A DNA stretch of 64,000 nucleotides from Lanius collurio (taxonomy: Eukaryota > Chordata > Aves > Passeriformes > Laniidae), in assembly GCA_020086605.1 (NCBI GenBank), contig JACBWW010000003.1:4076489-4140488 (forward strand), given 5' to 3'. The number at the start of each line of letters is the position of its first letter. Positions within the stretch are counted from its first letter, which is position 1. The position numbers and the translations under genes are program-made. Below, piece by piece: positions 23,108-36,037 of the stretch. Below the pieces are notes generated by a model. That model saw only the letters and a program-made list of their open reading frames with translations. It searched no databases and was not told the DNA's origin.

Positions 23108-25370
23108 CTGCAAGAAATGAACACAATCATATGAAATTAGCAGAACTGTAATTTATTTTACTATTTAGGATTATATCCCTTTGTATAAGGTTTTTAAAAA
23201 TGTTGGGACCATAGGACTTGTCTCATCAGCAAAACTGAGTACCAACTTGAACTCTAACGCAATTGCAGAGATATTTAAAAAGGAATATTTTTGTTATTGC
23301 ACCAAACATTCAACTGAAAAGAACACTACGAACAAAAGCCCTTGTTATTTTTATTTTATGTATTTTCCTTGCTAGTATTTTTCAAACATCTATGTTGAAT
23401 TTACTATGTCCATAAAAGCAGCATAGGACTGTAATGACTTACAGAAACACTGATTTTAGGCAAAAAAGGAACTATTATGATTACCTAACTTGAGCTGTTT
23501 AGTAACACAAGATTGAATGATTCATTTATCTAGACAGTGCTTGAAGTTTTGCTTGAAGTAAGTCCTGCCCTTTCAGTTTATAAAACCTATGAAATTCTAA
23601 TGGATCTAGAGTTCTGTACCAGTTATGTATTGACATGTGAAGAGAGGGGAAACAAACTTTTGAGAGCTCCTAGACAGTAAAGAAAGACAGAAATAAATCA
23701 ATTGTAAAAGATTACTCAAGTGAAAATGGCATGCGAACTCACACAATTTACACAGGACTACAAATGGAGCAGATTCTTTTCTTGCAAAAGCAGATATAAT
23801 ACAAACATGCAGTAAGTCCCTTGCTTCAGTAATTAAGGAAGGGGGAAGGTGAAGAAAAATTTCCAGGACCAAAGAATAAACTTTTCAACTTCTTGCCTAA
23901 AGTAGTATGTCTACATAAGTGATTTAAACTTCCAGTGACTGAACTGATAGAGTAATATTTTTTAAATAGGGTAGTATTTTTTTTTTTCATCTGATACATA
24001 ACTGTATGAAGATTTTTAATTATACTAACATGAATTTCTAGGATAGGAAGTATAGCCCACCGAAGAATTAGTATTCATTTAATCCTAGGCAGAATTTGGC
24101 CTCATAATGAAAGATTTTATGCAAACCAGTCAAAATTAGTCAAAATTTTGTCCTCTTAGTAGAAATTAAATTCTATTTTAATGCTTCATTATAATACATA
24201 ATTCTAGATTTACTACTACATATTGCATGATTCCTCAAAGCAAACAGAATAAATGAATAAGTCAGGATTTTAAGAGTTGTCTTTGTATTTTGGACAGACA
24301 CAATTCACATGTGCTCTATAACTAAATACATGTTTAGCTGATTCATAAAAATTGCTCTATCTTCTGAAAGAATATTGGTAAAATGATATTAAAGCATATT
24401 CTGTCCCTAGACAGTGTCCAAATCTGGGAAGTGATCTTTTATCCTTCTATAATTAATTGATTTATGCTATATTTTTTCTTTAAAAAAGATTTAAAGTAAT
24501 GTGTCTTAAACATTCACTGCAAAGTCATGTTTGTGGAAAGAACTACACCTTGATAAAAATTTGTCTTCTCTAATGTTATATCTTCCATTTTGTAGACTTC
24601 TTCAGAGTATTAAAATCCAAAGCTGTTACAATGTCTTCAATGCCTTAGACTGAAAAATGAAAATAAACAAGTTAGTAGGGATGTGGAGACAGAGAAAGAG
24701 AAAAGATTCTGTAATGAACTGCTCATGACAAATGAAACAGCTATTTAAAAATATTTTTATTGTCCTGACTCAAATTGTTATTGGTTCAAACAAAAATATT
24801 TCAGTACACGCATGCCTTCGACTTTCACTACCAGAGAGTTTTCAGAAGCCAGCTCTCTCAACCTATTCTTCTGTGTCTGTTGTGGGGACTCATCTATTTG
24901 GAATACACCATGTTAGCATACCATCGTTGATGCAGTGGTACATGAGGTCCTCAGAATAACTTCTCTTCCCTCTGAGTTCTGATAATGCCTACCAGTAGGA
25001 AAGGTGGAAGACAAGCACTACTTTTTTGAGAAAATGATTTGTTGTGAATGCCAGCATAGTGAAGGTTTCAGAAATTCTGTAATGGACCCAGGGACATCAA
25101 GCTCTCACTACAGAATAAAGTTTCTGCTCAAGGGAGAGATATCACAGACACATACACATATGTGCTCAGCTTTACACATTCAAATAGCTCTTAAAAAGTG
25201 ATTGGTTCGACTGTATTTTGCTAAGACTGAAAACATAGTATAGACTATGCTTCTGGAGACAGTTTTTCCATAGATGAAATCCTGAACTGTTTCAATGTTC
25301 CTAAAGATATTGCTTTATTATGCTGGTGCTCCTGGAACTTCTGAAAGATATTGTTAACTCTACCAGGCAA

Positions 25371-25420
25371 AAAAAACCAAAGAAACCAAACAAAAAACCA
25401 AAACAAAACCCAAACAACTA
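25371..25420. repeat. A/C low-complexity tract (CAAAA-like)
   Basis: Irregular runs of A separated by C or CC (ccaaacaaaaaaccaaaac and similar). Low complexity, with no defined unit. Confidence 0.8.
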
Positions 25421-27154
25421 TCTCAAAATAGCTAAAAATACATATTCATATATCCATTGTTAAGGATTAGCATTAGTTGCTATCTCATCTATTGCTTCAG
25501 GATATGAAAAGTCAAGTAGTCTTTTTGAGGTCTTTCAATTCAATCCTAAAAGGAGTTGTTGGGATATTTAAAATTTTATTTGAACCTGAAATAATTTTCT
25601 TTCACTTGATTTCACTCCAAAACATTGCTACTACAGTCAGAATTTTAAAGGCAGGGTGATAAATGAGACTGTCTGGAGGTCTGTTTGGTGTTTTTTTACA
25701 TTGCTGCGTTAGAGAAGGTGCATCTCAGATGACTCTTAAAAAGAGCTTTGTCTACAATGCAGTAAGATTTGCTTCTTTTTGCTTTTTAATTATGAGAGAA
25801 CTAAAATGATCTGTAATGAAAATTCACAACTTCTTTTTTTAGAACACATTAAGTTTCTATAACACCTTGTAATGACAATGCTTCTTATTTTTCCCCACTG
25901 CTATTAAAAAGTGCATTCACTTGTGATGGCATAAGCCTTTATTATATTTCTCCCCGCATCTATCCTTCAGTTAATAAAACCATAGGTGGTAATTCACAGT
26001 GTTTGTGTCCCATTTCTGTGTACAATATGTGTGTAACTGCAGTGGTGGAGGGAATAATCAATGGACATTAACTATGTTAAACGAGAAGCATTGTATCCAC
26101 AAGCATGAGCCACAGATTCCCACAGAAATTCTCTAAATCAAGTGTTGAGTAGATTTTTGTCTTCCTGGCTATTTTGTTATCTCTGTTGTAAGACCCTTGG
26201 TTTTTTTGGCAGTTCTGAACAGATATTGTGATAGACACCATGGTAAACAGCTCTCTTATTGTATTTTGTACTAGGATATTGAACATTTTCCTGAGCAAAG
26301 TGCAATGTGATGCCAAGTATTTCCATCCCCTGCAGCTTCTTACAAAGGGAACCAGTCCACAGCTTGCTAATAGAGATGGAGGAGCTCTTCCTTGTAAGCT
26401 TTCAAAATAATCTATTTTAAAAGACTGTTTCAGCATAATAAATGCTTGGTGACTTGAAATCCCAGTGGGTTTGAAGAAACAAATACTGTACTGTATGTGC
26501 CGAACCTGTACAATTTGAGCTCTGCACTTGAAGTACTGTAGACCTGTCCTTGCACTGATAATAACAGCTTTTTCAGGAACAAAAGAAATAATCTATAGTT
26601 ACAAATAAGAAACCGGAATAAGCTCTGATTTAATACTTCTTTATACATACCGTAATTTCTACCATTATTGTAACCGGACATATCAAACATATGCATTCTC
26701 TTGATACAGATGTACAATACACAACAGAGGAAAAAGAAATGTGAATTAAAGAAACATTGTGTTTGTACCAAGCTTATGCTGTTTAATATTGAAACCGTGG
26801 TTGAAGTTTAATGGCTCTGTGTGAGGCTCTGATTTTTTTTTCCCCTCTCTCTTTGTTAGGTTAATTCAGCTTCAATAACAAGTCTTTTCTGTCCTGCTAC
26901 CAAATACCTCCAAATGTACAGCAAGGGAAACTGGCATTTCAAATTAAGGGAAACAGTGAACCAAAACAAGAACACAATAAAAGAAAGAGCAGGGTAATAC
27001 ATGTAAATGATGTACTCACTGGGAACTAACAGTGGTAGCTTGCAGTGAAGGGATTTAGCTCTCTGTTAATTCAACTGATAGGGAGACAGGCATATTTGGG
27101 AAGAGTCTTGGCCAGATTCCTTAAGCTTACAAAAGCTTTAGTGGTTACATCATT

Positions 27155-27180
27155 GGGGGTGGGGGGTGGGAGGCCTTGGG
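27155..27180 (+). other. G-quadruplex motif
   Basis: Runs of 5, 6, 3 and 3 G are separated by loops of 1, 1 and 7 bases. This satisfies the standard four-run G-quadruplex rule and is the clearest such motif I saw in the window. The two single-base loops favour a stable parallel fold. No promoter or gene is visible beside it. Confidence 0.7.
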
Positions 27181-29800
27181 TTTTTTAAAAATGTGTTACT
27201 GTAGTTAGTCTGGTAAAAAAAGGAAATAATTCACTTTAATATGATGGTGATACTCAATTTCATTGAAATTAATCTTTTAATACTAATCTATCAACTGAAG
27301 ACACTTGAAGTATTTTCATTTTAGCAGAATAAAGGGTAAAACTATTTCTCTGTAACTCTTCTACCAGTAGTCTTGTATGGTTCATTTAGGAGTCCAGCAG
27401 CAAAGATTTAGGGTACAAAGTCTGATCAAGGGGAAATGTATTCGCTGGCCTGCTTACTGCGTGCGAGTTTCTTCTGCATAGTAACTGCCTATGGTACCAT
27501 ACTGGAGAGGGATTAAGATGTTTTATATTCTGTGTGTGCATTGGAGAGGATGTGTTTTACCTAATCTTGTTTAGCCACCATGCAGACAGCTTTGAGGATT
27601 TTTTTTTTTTTATCCTAGTATCCTTTAAAACCTGCAGATCTTTGGAAAGGGAAGGTATTTCCATTTCTTTCGTTTGCTTTTCAAAAGTGCAGAGCTTGGC
27701 CTTTATCTTGAGAAGCAAAGAGGAAAATACTAAGCATGGCGCCCCTGCCTACAGGCTTGGTACTTGTTAAATATTTTGGTCAATTAAATGTAGTTGGGAA
27801 AGATTGAACTGCTCTCAGAAATTTGTCTTCATTTTTTGTACAAAAGCAAAATAATATGTTCTCAAGTTCTTTGATGTTAATTGAATAAAATATAGGTCTA
27901 CAGATCCAGTGTCCTCGAAAGTATAGCAGATGTTCATTGCTTTGTCTTCAAACAGCCATATCTGGCTTCTTTTTCAAAGCAGTGTCTTAGTGTTGAAGGA
28001 CTGAATGCTGCTTTTTTTTTACAAGATGCTGTGTGCATGCAGAGGTAGAAAGACAGGCAAGGAAGAAAGCAAAATGATCACCTGAATGGATGGGATTATT
28101 TTTGAAAGAGGAAATCTGTTGCTGCTCTCTGAGATCTTTTAAAAATCTTCAAATGCACCACAGCTATTTGAGCAAGGGAATGATTGCATGCATGCCTAAG
28201 GGGTTTGCTGGGATTGAGCAATATCAAGGTAGCAAGTTAAAGAACTTTAAAGTTTGGAAGGATGCTAGAGGGCTACAGATACACTAAGACTATATGATTA
28301 TTAGAAAGCAAATAGAATGTTTCTTGTCTCTTCTAGGTTGCTACTACCCCAGTAGGTTTTTTACTATTCTCATACCAGATTCTCACATTTTTAATCCTTC
28401 CTTGGGACCTAGTTCTCTGCTTTTGTTGCCCTCAAATCCCTCACAAAAGGTGCTGCCAGTATTTTTCTGTGACACACGCACTTGTATGTATGTGACTACA
28501 TATATTCATTGTGAAAATTTTAATATTTTTAATTCCAGTGTTAATGCTACAGGCAAGTGGCCAGGATTTTAAGACCAGGCCACCAACTACTCTCTGATCT
28601 GAGGTTAAGGTACATGGACAGTCTAGTAAAAAATGATAGATATGAAAATCTATAGACATGGTAGATTACAGTATTAGAAGAAAAGAGAATTTACAGATGG
28701 TTGGATTTCATGGGCTATAGGCACTTAAATGACAAATGGCATAAACCCAAAGAAAACCAAATGATGTTATTGGGGACTTCTTGGGTAGTGGAATCTTTTA
28801 AGGCCAACATCCCAACAGTAAGTACCCTCTCTATACTGGACCGGTGTCACCTAGGTAAGAGTATTAGGGGATGAATACAGCAAAACTGGGATCAATACAG
28901 ATACTTAGGAGTGGATTTTTGGAGAAGATGAAGTGGAGAAAGTTAGGTTGAAGAGAAGTGAAGAGGAAGATAAATAAAATGAAAAAAAAGGGTAATAAAG
29001 CATGTGATAATTTTCATTGACCCTATTTAAGGGGGTATGTCAGCAAATGTTGAACTTGCCAGGGAATGTTTATAGACTGGAGGTATTAAAAGAGCAGCTA
29101 TCCAAAAATTATTGTCAAACTGTCTTTTGGTTTTTAGGTAAGTACTAGATTAAAGCTGCAAAAATGAGTTAAAGACCTCATCCCATGTACATTGTCCTGA
29201 TGTTTGTAACTTCTCATAAATTTTGTTTCTGTCTTCGCAGAAGCAGACCAGAGGCCCAGCTGTTACTCTGGCTGAGTAAGGTTTACTTCATCTGAGAGAG
29301 TACAGTTAAAAATATTTGCTAAATTGTTGACTTATTTCAAAAAAGTTCTCTTACTATGAAGTCATTCATCTTTACCTTTTATCTAAACACTGAAAAATAC
29401 AAACTTTAGATAGAGGTCTGTCCAAGAGACAAAAATCTATTGAACAGGAATTAGTGAAATCCCAGATAAATGAAGGCTGACAGGGTGCTGTGAAGTTACA
29501 GAAAGAAAGTTGCACTGCATGCTAGTAAAACTATGAAAAACCTATTGAAGGGAAGAGGAACATGAGGGAATGAAGAAAGAAAGGTACAAGCAAGATTAAC
29601 AATGTAGTAGGAGAAGAGGACTACAAGTTCTTCAGTTCCAGAAATAAACACAAACTAGTGTGTTGGGTCTGGAAAATAATTACTAGATCAGTAAGTCCAG
29701 TTCTACAGCCTTACAGTCATATCCTAATTTCACTCTCATAACATATTTAGGCTCAATACCTTTTTGTTAACAGAGAGGCTTTCAGTCTTACACCAGTTGT

Positions 29801-29977
29801 GGGTGGTCAAACACTGAAATAGAATGTCAGAAGAGATTGTGGTGTATTTGTTCTTCAAGACATTGAAAACCCAGCTGGACAAGATTCACAGCAAAATGCT
29901 CAAGCTACTCCTCAGTTGAGTAGGGGTGTTGGATTGTATGGTCCCAAGAGTTCCCTTCCAACCTCAATAATTCTTTG
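29801..29977 (+). mobile_element. CR1 LINE 3' end fragment
   Basis: The gggtggtcaaacactg block is followed by agattgtggtg, cttcaagacattgaaaaccc, agctggacaag, ggggtgttggattg and gtcccaagagttcccttcc. These are the successive landmarks of the CR1 3' untranslated end. It is strongly 5'-truncated and diverged. The terminal octamer is decayed to aataattctttg. Confidence 0.85.
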
Positions 29978-30690
29978 CTTAAATTTTGTTATGCTTTTTT
30001 TGTCCTCATTACTCCTGCCATTCCAGAGCAGTACAAACTCAGATGAGTTGATGGTTGTGGCTCCTTTTCTGAAATAATGCTCATGTCTATTATTTTTCTG
30101 AGTTGTGTCAATAGAGAGCAAGAATATCCCTCACTAGATTTATTTTGATATGTTAACAACTAAGCTGTTGTAACTTCCAGTCATGCAACATGCACAATAC
30201 TAGCTTGATTGTGTGTGCGTCTCTTCTCACTTTTAATTCCTCATTTCTACAAATGAATATAAGAGTATGCTAGCTCAGGGATGCAGTTGTTTTGCAAACT
30301 GTGGGACAGCTGTCAGTGATTCCAAAGCTAGGACATCTCTCCATTAACAAAATGAGTTCAAGAAGTAATGATAGAGGTATAATCCCAGCTCTTAAGAAAA
30401 GAAACTCTTTGAACACCTATGTTCCTGATAACAAAAACAAGGTTCTCTTCCTAGGAGACAAAATCAGACTCAGAAACATGTCATGATAATTACAACAGAG
30501 GATGTCAGACAAAATAGCAAAGAATTTGAAGAATATGAAACATACAACAAGTAAGTCTGAAAAAGATCAAAATAATTGCCACTGTACAATATTGTGAACA
30601 CAGTCATAAGGCAGAATATTACTGAAAGAAAGCAAAAGTAGCAGAATTTTAACCCAATATGTGTGAAGGTCTAAGGTAGTGAAAACCACT
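29978..30690. other. Spacer between two CR1 copies, no gene seen
   Basis: AT-rich, about 700 bases between two CR1 fragments in the same orientation. Nothing else recognised. Confidence 0.5.
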
Positions 30691-30952
30691 CCAGAAAAAG
30701 GCCTTAAATTGAGAGAAGGGAGATTCACATTAGATTAGAAAAAGATTTTTCCTTTTAGGGTGGTCCGGTATTGGAAAAGGGTACCCAGGGAGGTTGTGGT
30801 GTTACCATCCCTGAAGGTGTTTAAGAGCCATCTAGATCTGGTGCTGGGTGATATTGCTTGCTGGATAAGAGTTATAGTGCCTGTGCTGGGTTGATGGTTG
30901 GACTGGATGATTTTAAAGGTCTCTTCCAGCCTTTAATATTCTATAATTCTAC
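30691..30952 (+). mobile_element. CR1 LINE 3' end fragment
   Basis: It shows tccggtattggaaaagg, acccagggaggttgtggtg, accatccctgaaggtgtttaa, gctgggttgatggttggac and ggtctcttccagcctttaa, ending in a decayed attctataattctac. This matches the CR1 3' region in order and orientation. 5'-truncated; no intact frame. Confidence 0.92.
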
Positions 30953-33900
30953 AAAAGTTTTTGCGGGCTGTTATTTTATGGTGCTGCTTAACATCACTTC
31001 CTCCTTAATATTCAAAAGTGGGCGGTAGGCAATTTCTTTGTTATCCATCAAGGGCAACTTAAGGCAAGGCCTAAGAACTGGAAGAATGAATTAACATAGA
31101 AATTTTCACTGATTTGACCTCTATTTCTGTAAAGTCCCATCTGCATTTAAACTGCTTCTCACCCACAAAACCTCCACCTCTGTTCCCTTCATGCAATTTT
31201 GAAGGATTTAACCTGATGGAAAAACAATGAGTTGAAACATCCAGGAGAGAGAAATACAGAGTACAGAAGACAAGGCAACACACTGATTGAAAAATACGGA
31301 ATTACATGAGTGTGATGAGAAACCTCTTTTCAATATCTATGTCTCAAATATGAAGTAGTCTTCAAGGACATCTACATACAGGTGAGTAGATTGTAGCTGA
31401 GCTTGCCTTGCTCAGAAATCAGCTTTTCTTATGTTGTCCTAAAATGTTGATACCAAAGGGCTAAACTGCTAAGGAGAAAGGAAACTAGACAGGATGTTGC
31501 CCTGCAGAGAGAAAGGAAATACAGAGTGTAGGTTCTGCCTGACATATATGTAACGAAGCTGGGGTCCTGGCCGGCAAGTATACAAAACAGAATATGACTT
31601 TCTAAGTGTATCTTTTTGAAAATTAATTCCTCGGGGACAGCTTGTGTCTTGGCTTCCACTGTAGCTTGTAGTATCTTGATGAAGGATAAAAGGATGTGTA
31701 AATACAGTGCCAGTATTTCTCACCCACTTACACAGAAGGAAGGGTGCAGATAAAGCACTCTGTTGTACCTCAATAAAGTTACAAAATAATAAATATGCTT
31801 TTCAGCACTTTAAAGGTCTGAATCTCCACAGGTCAACAGGTCAATAGCATCAGCAATACTATTAAATTCATATATGGTGAAATGGAAATCACCTTTCTTC
31901 CTGTTGTAAAAAAAAGTTCTTTCTTGGATCAGAATAAATTTTCATTCTAATAGGACAGCAGAAATACATCTAAAGTAAAAAGTATTGCCCAAGATGCATG
32001 AGATTTAGAAAATACTTAGAATAGAGTTAAAATAGTATATAAATCTGAGATTATTTCTACCCCCTCAATCTACTTGAAGAATGGTGAATAACCCAGGAAA
32101 AAAGCAGAATTTCTTTAGGTCAAAACCAATGGAGGACACTTTGGCTACCCAAGAACCATGAGGATAGATGGACGATAGATTCTGGCAGTGGTAAAAACAG
32201 AGATTTAGCTTGTATACGTTGGCTTTTATTCACCTGACATTCCTGGACATAATTGAACATTTAAATCTACTCATATTCTTTCCCTTCAGTCACGGGGTGT
32301 TGAGAACCAGGCTTTAGGAAATGTTAGGCAGCACCCATTTCTGGGCTGTCCAGTCTGTCTGACATTCTCCAAGGATACATGCATCACCACATTCACCAGA
32401 GAATATAATTATACACTTATGGTGATGAAAATAACGTCAGCACTTGTCCTGAATAGGAGAAAATCCTGAAGGATGTTATTCTTACAGATCTGTATGGGAT
32501 ACCTGAGTGATTTTCCATCAAATATGTGCAATAATACAAAGAGCACAGTAATGTTACTAGAATTGCCATAGTCTTTTCCATAAGAACTGTCCATTAGTCA
32601 ATCAAAATTTAACCTTTCAGCTACTCACCAATTCAAGGAAAAAAATAGGATATGCTCCAGGAGCTTGAATGATCAACTGCACTTCAATGCTTTGAGCTAC
32701 TTCCTAGACATGATGAAATCAAGTTCTGGCTACACTGGAAAAATAGTTAAATTTGGGTGCTGCAGAAAAGGAAAGTATTTTTGTTATCACGTGCAAATGA
32801 TATTATTGTATATTCCTATCATAACCTATTGTTCTTCAGTTACTGTAAATACAGTTCAGAGTTAGCTTGCATCATATGCCACACAGAAATGTGTGGAATA
32901 TGTCCTTATGTGGTGATATGGCAGAGAATTACTCCATCAGGGAAGCACAGTTAGGAATTTAGTTTTTAATTTTAAAACAAACAAAAATATTGTTTGCAGA
33001 TTATTATCTAAATAAATAATGAGAAAGTTGAGAATATTTTCTCAAGAAAATAGCAAAGTAGTGGTGATTGCACTTATATCCTATTTCTGCAGTGGTATGT
33101 AGTAGATCTGCTGCACCTTTGTGAAGGTCTAGAAATTTAAATGAGATGAAGCAGAACTTTAGGGCAAGAGCACAAAGCAAAGTATCAGAAGGAAAGCTGC
33201 TACAATCTGTAATAAAGATTTATTAGTTTTTTGGTATCTCTTTCCAAAATTATCACCTATTTTTTTCAGTTATTTGTTACAGTGCTAATCAAATGTGACA
33301 CTTCTCTTTTTTTTTTTATAAATTCATAAACCTGAATATGAAAAATATGGAAGTATAACAAGTATAACACTGTGAGAACCTGATGTATATATATTTATAA
33401 GGTGCATATAACTTCTGTTTGACCCAAATGTAGATAAATCAAATATAATCCCAGTTTTTGAATTTATTTTTTATTATTTACTTGCTGCTTGTCATACTTC
33501 TCAGGAGTATATATTTTACAGACTAATTATTTTGACCTTTTTATTCCATTGCAAAGTTTATATCAAACAACAAAATTCTGGAACATCCCTAGTACTGCAA
33601 CTCAAGTATTTATAGATGTCAACCACTATTTCACAGCCATAAAAACTAAAAGAATTTTTCACCAAAAATAATGCTATCAAATAGTTAGGATGCCAGTTCC
33701 ATCCAATTCCTCTTGTCCAAGTGTATTCTATATGCATATATACATACATACATACATATATACACAAGAAAAACAGGTTTTTTCCATGATTTTTAAATAT
33801 CCTAGCTAAAAATTTCTTCTCTGCCTTCATTCTGGGTTTGAGAAATGAAAAGATGTAGATAATGAAATAATCTGCTGCATCAATTGGTTCCGATAAAAAA

Positions 33901-34950
33901 TGATAGTAAACTCAATCTCATTGTTTCTTCTGTTTAAACTGGTCCTGAAAAGAGGAGCAAGATTCAGCTTTGGAGTGAATTTGCAGGTTTTGAAGGATTA
34001 AGTACACTTCCAGTAAAATTATTGTTGCTGTTTTGCTGAAATATGCAACAATTTGAGACTTTACCTTTGGATCTCTCTGGAAACTCTGCCATTCAGCTAC
34101 ATTTAATCCTTAGGTCAAGTGAAGTAGACCTCTTCACATCTGTTCTGTTCAGCTCTTACTCCACCAAGGCAGACAGGCTGTACAGATCCAGGAACTCTCT
34201 CCCTGGAGTAAAAGTAATCTGATCATTGCTCCTGAGAGCATGCTCTCCTCCACTGAGCACCTCATTTCAGTCTCATCTCAAGAGGTCTAAAACTCTTGGA
34301 AAACCTGAGCTCTTCCAGCAGGGCAAGTATCTGAATGGAAGCACAGTGCAGGGGCAAAGCATTGTGCAGGCAGAGCGGGTATAAGTGGGATACTAATGCA
34401 TCCTGGCACTGAAGATGCCCATAGGTAATAAAAAAAGGCAGAGTAATAAAAAAAAAGGAGCTTTATCTCCAGTGTGAAGTGTCTCCAGAACACAAGGGCT
34501 GCCGCTTAAGGGCTGCTTTTGACCTAGTTTGAACTGCAATTGAAGCATTTTGCTACACTATGAACAAATGACTGCTAAGATAAGGTCTGAAGACCAGAAA
34601 TAGGATGAAACTAATATCCAGTGACACTCCTTTTTCTAAAAGTGTATTAAATTCTCCTCCCTTTAGAAAGAAGATATTGCACTGAATGTTACTAGTTTGT
34701 ACAACAGCAGATAATATACTGGCAAATGAAGGTGTATTTTCAGGTCCGAAAGTCCAGGAGGACCAGAGCTTGTGCTAAACCCCACAAATACTTTCAGTCT
34801 TTCCTCTTTACAACATTAGATAGTCTGTCATGAATTGCATGCTGTGGAGGTGGGATAGTTCCTGAAAAGTGTGACTATCATTATGTAACCTCATATGTCT
34901 TAAAACTGTCATCCTATGTTGGATTGTTAAACAGAGAGGTCAGTAGAAAG
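30953..34950. other. AT-rich non-coding stretch
   Basis: No gene or transposon recognised outside the (ATAC)n tract. Some strong minus-strand acceptor-like tracts occur (near 31480, 31520 and 33945) but none is paired with a good donor. Confidence 0.5.
33731..33766. repeat. (ATAC)n microsatellite
   Basis: About 35 bases of atac/atat units (tacatacatacatacatata). Confidence 0.93.
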
Positions 34951-35235
34951 GAATAGACTAGAATAGCATAGAATAGCATAGACTAGACTAGACTAGACTA
35001 GAACTGGCCAAGTTAAAGAATGTTATTATGGCCATTGTCCAAATGCCTCTTAACACCTACAGGCTTGGGCCATCAATCATTCACCTCTCCAGAAAGATTC
35101 TTTGACCACCCAATGGGTAAAGAAATGCTTCCTAATGTCCAGCCTAGACGTCCCCTGGTACAGCTTTGAACCATTCCCACATATCCTACCACTAAATACA
35201 GAGAATAATCAGTAGAGAAGATGATTTCCTGCCTT
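34951..35235 (-). mobile_element. CR1 LINE 3' end, minus strand, with expanded tail
   Basis: Read on the plus strand it shows the reverse-complement CR1 landmarks: cttgggccatcaatcattc, ctctccagaaagattctttgaccaccca, gggtaaagaaatgcttcctaatgtccagcctag and cgtcccctgg. The 3' terminus (low coordinates) is an expanded array of actag and agaatagcat units at about 34957-35002. These replace the usual ATTCTATG octamers. Dead, 5'-truncated copy. Confidence 0.9.
34957..35002. repeat. ACTAG / AGAATAGCAT tandem array at a CR1 tail
   Basis: Two ten-base units (agaatagcat) are followed by about five perfect actag pentamers. It sits exactly at the 3' end of the minus-strand CR1, so it probably grew from the CR1 terminal repeats by slippage. 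Confidence 0.9.
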
Positions 35236-36037
35236 TCAGAAAAAAAAAGTTTAATGTAGATATGTCACTGTGTATGCAGGACACCGTGAATCCCCTTAGA
35301 GTATTTTGTTACAGAACTTAGAGGGGAACATATGGTGATATGCAGTAACAGATCTTTCCATCCCACACTATGTTATTAGTTTGAAGCCCATCTAATATAA
35401 CTTTAAAAGTTTCCCATTCAGAGCTGGAGTAACTATGGAGGTAGGTGGTCACTGAGTTATAGTTGTCACAGATGACATTCCTTTTTAGCTCATTTTAAAA
35501 TCAGTGATGACCTGTAGTTGATGGAATAACTCAATGAAGAAGTTTTTTATTGCCCTGAATGAATTGTTAAACTAGATATGTTTGGAGTCTTTTTCTATTC
35601 TCTGATTTGTGAATAACAGAAAAATTTATTTCACAGTCATACTAGTCTTGGCAGAGCAGTAATAGCCTTTTTCCCCAGATATCTGACGACAGTAGTCCCC
35701 TGAGCTTATTTCCATTGGACAACAACAGCACTCAGATATACATTCCCAGTTAATGTTACATGAAGAAATTAATTTATAGAGCCTGAATTGCTTTGTCTTC
35801 CCTTACAAATAATTCTGAGTTAATATTTAGTACTTTATAACATTGTATAAGAGCTGGATATTAGCAAGGCCTTTTTTGATTGTGGATAGAACTTTCTAAA
35901 ACTTTGTTTTACAACATCTCAAGGCTCCAGGTAAGCTTGTGTCATACCAGACTGTAATTATTACCAAAAAAATCAAATCCTCACACAGTTTCTCAGTTTT
36001 ATTTTACTGCTTTCTTAAGCAAAACTCATGAGCCTGC
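35236..36037. other. Non-coding spacer between CR1 and solo LTR
   Basis: Nothing recognised. Confidence 0.5.

Larger units (their letters stand above)
23108..29800. other. AT-rich non-coding stretch, possibly intronic
   Basis: No transposon recognised. It contains a G-quadruplex motif and an A/C-rich tract (listed separately), plus two splice-preceded open frames on the minus strand (23526-23669 and 26177-26366) treated as findings. The block 25890-26020 is of high complexity and might be a conserved non-coding element, but I have no alignment to support it. Confidence 0.45.

Noticed and set aside
29240..29276. Plus-strand micro-exon-like segment between tttctgtcttcgcag and gtaagg
   Set aside because: Only about 35 bases, with no partner exons on the plus strand and no supporting frame.
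33841..33946. Strong minus-strand acceptor near 33947 followed by a 38-codon frame
   Set aside because: No usable donor, and the peptide becomes low-complexity; too weak to list as an exon.
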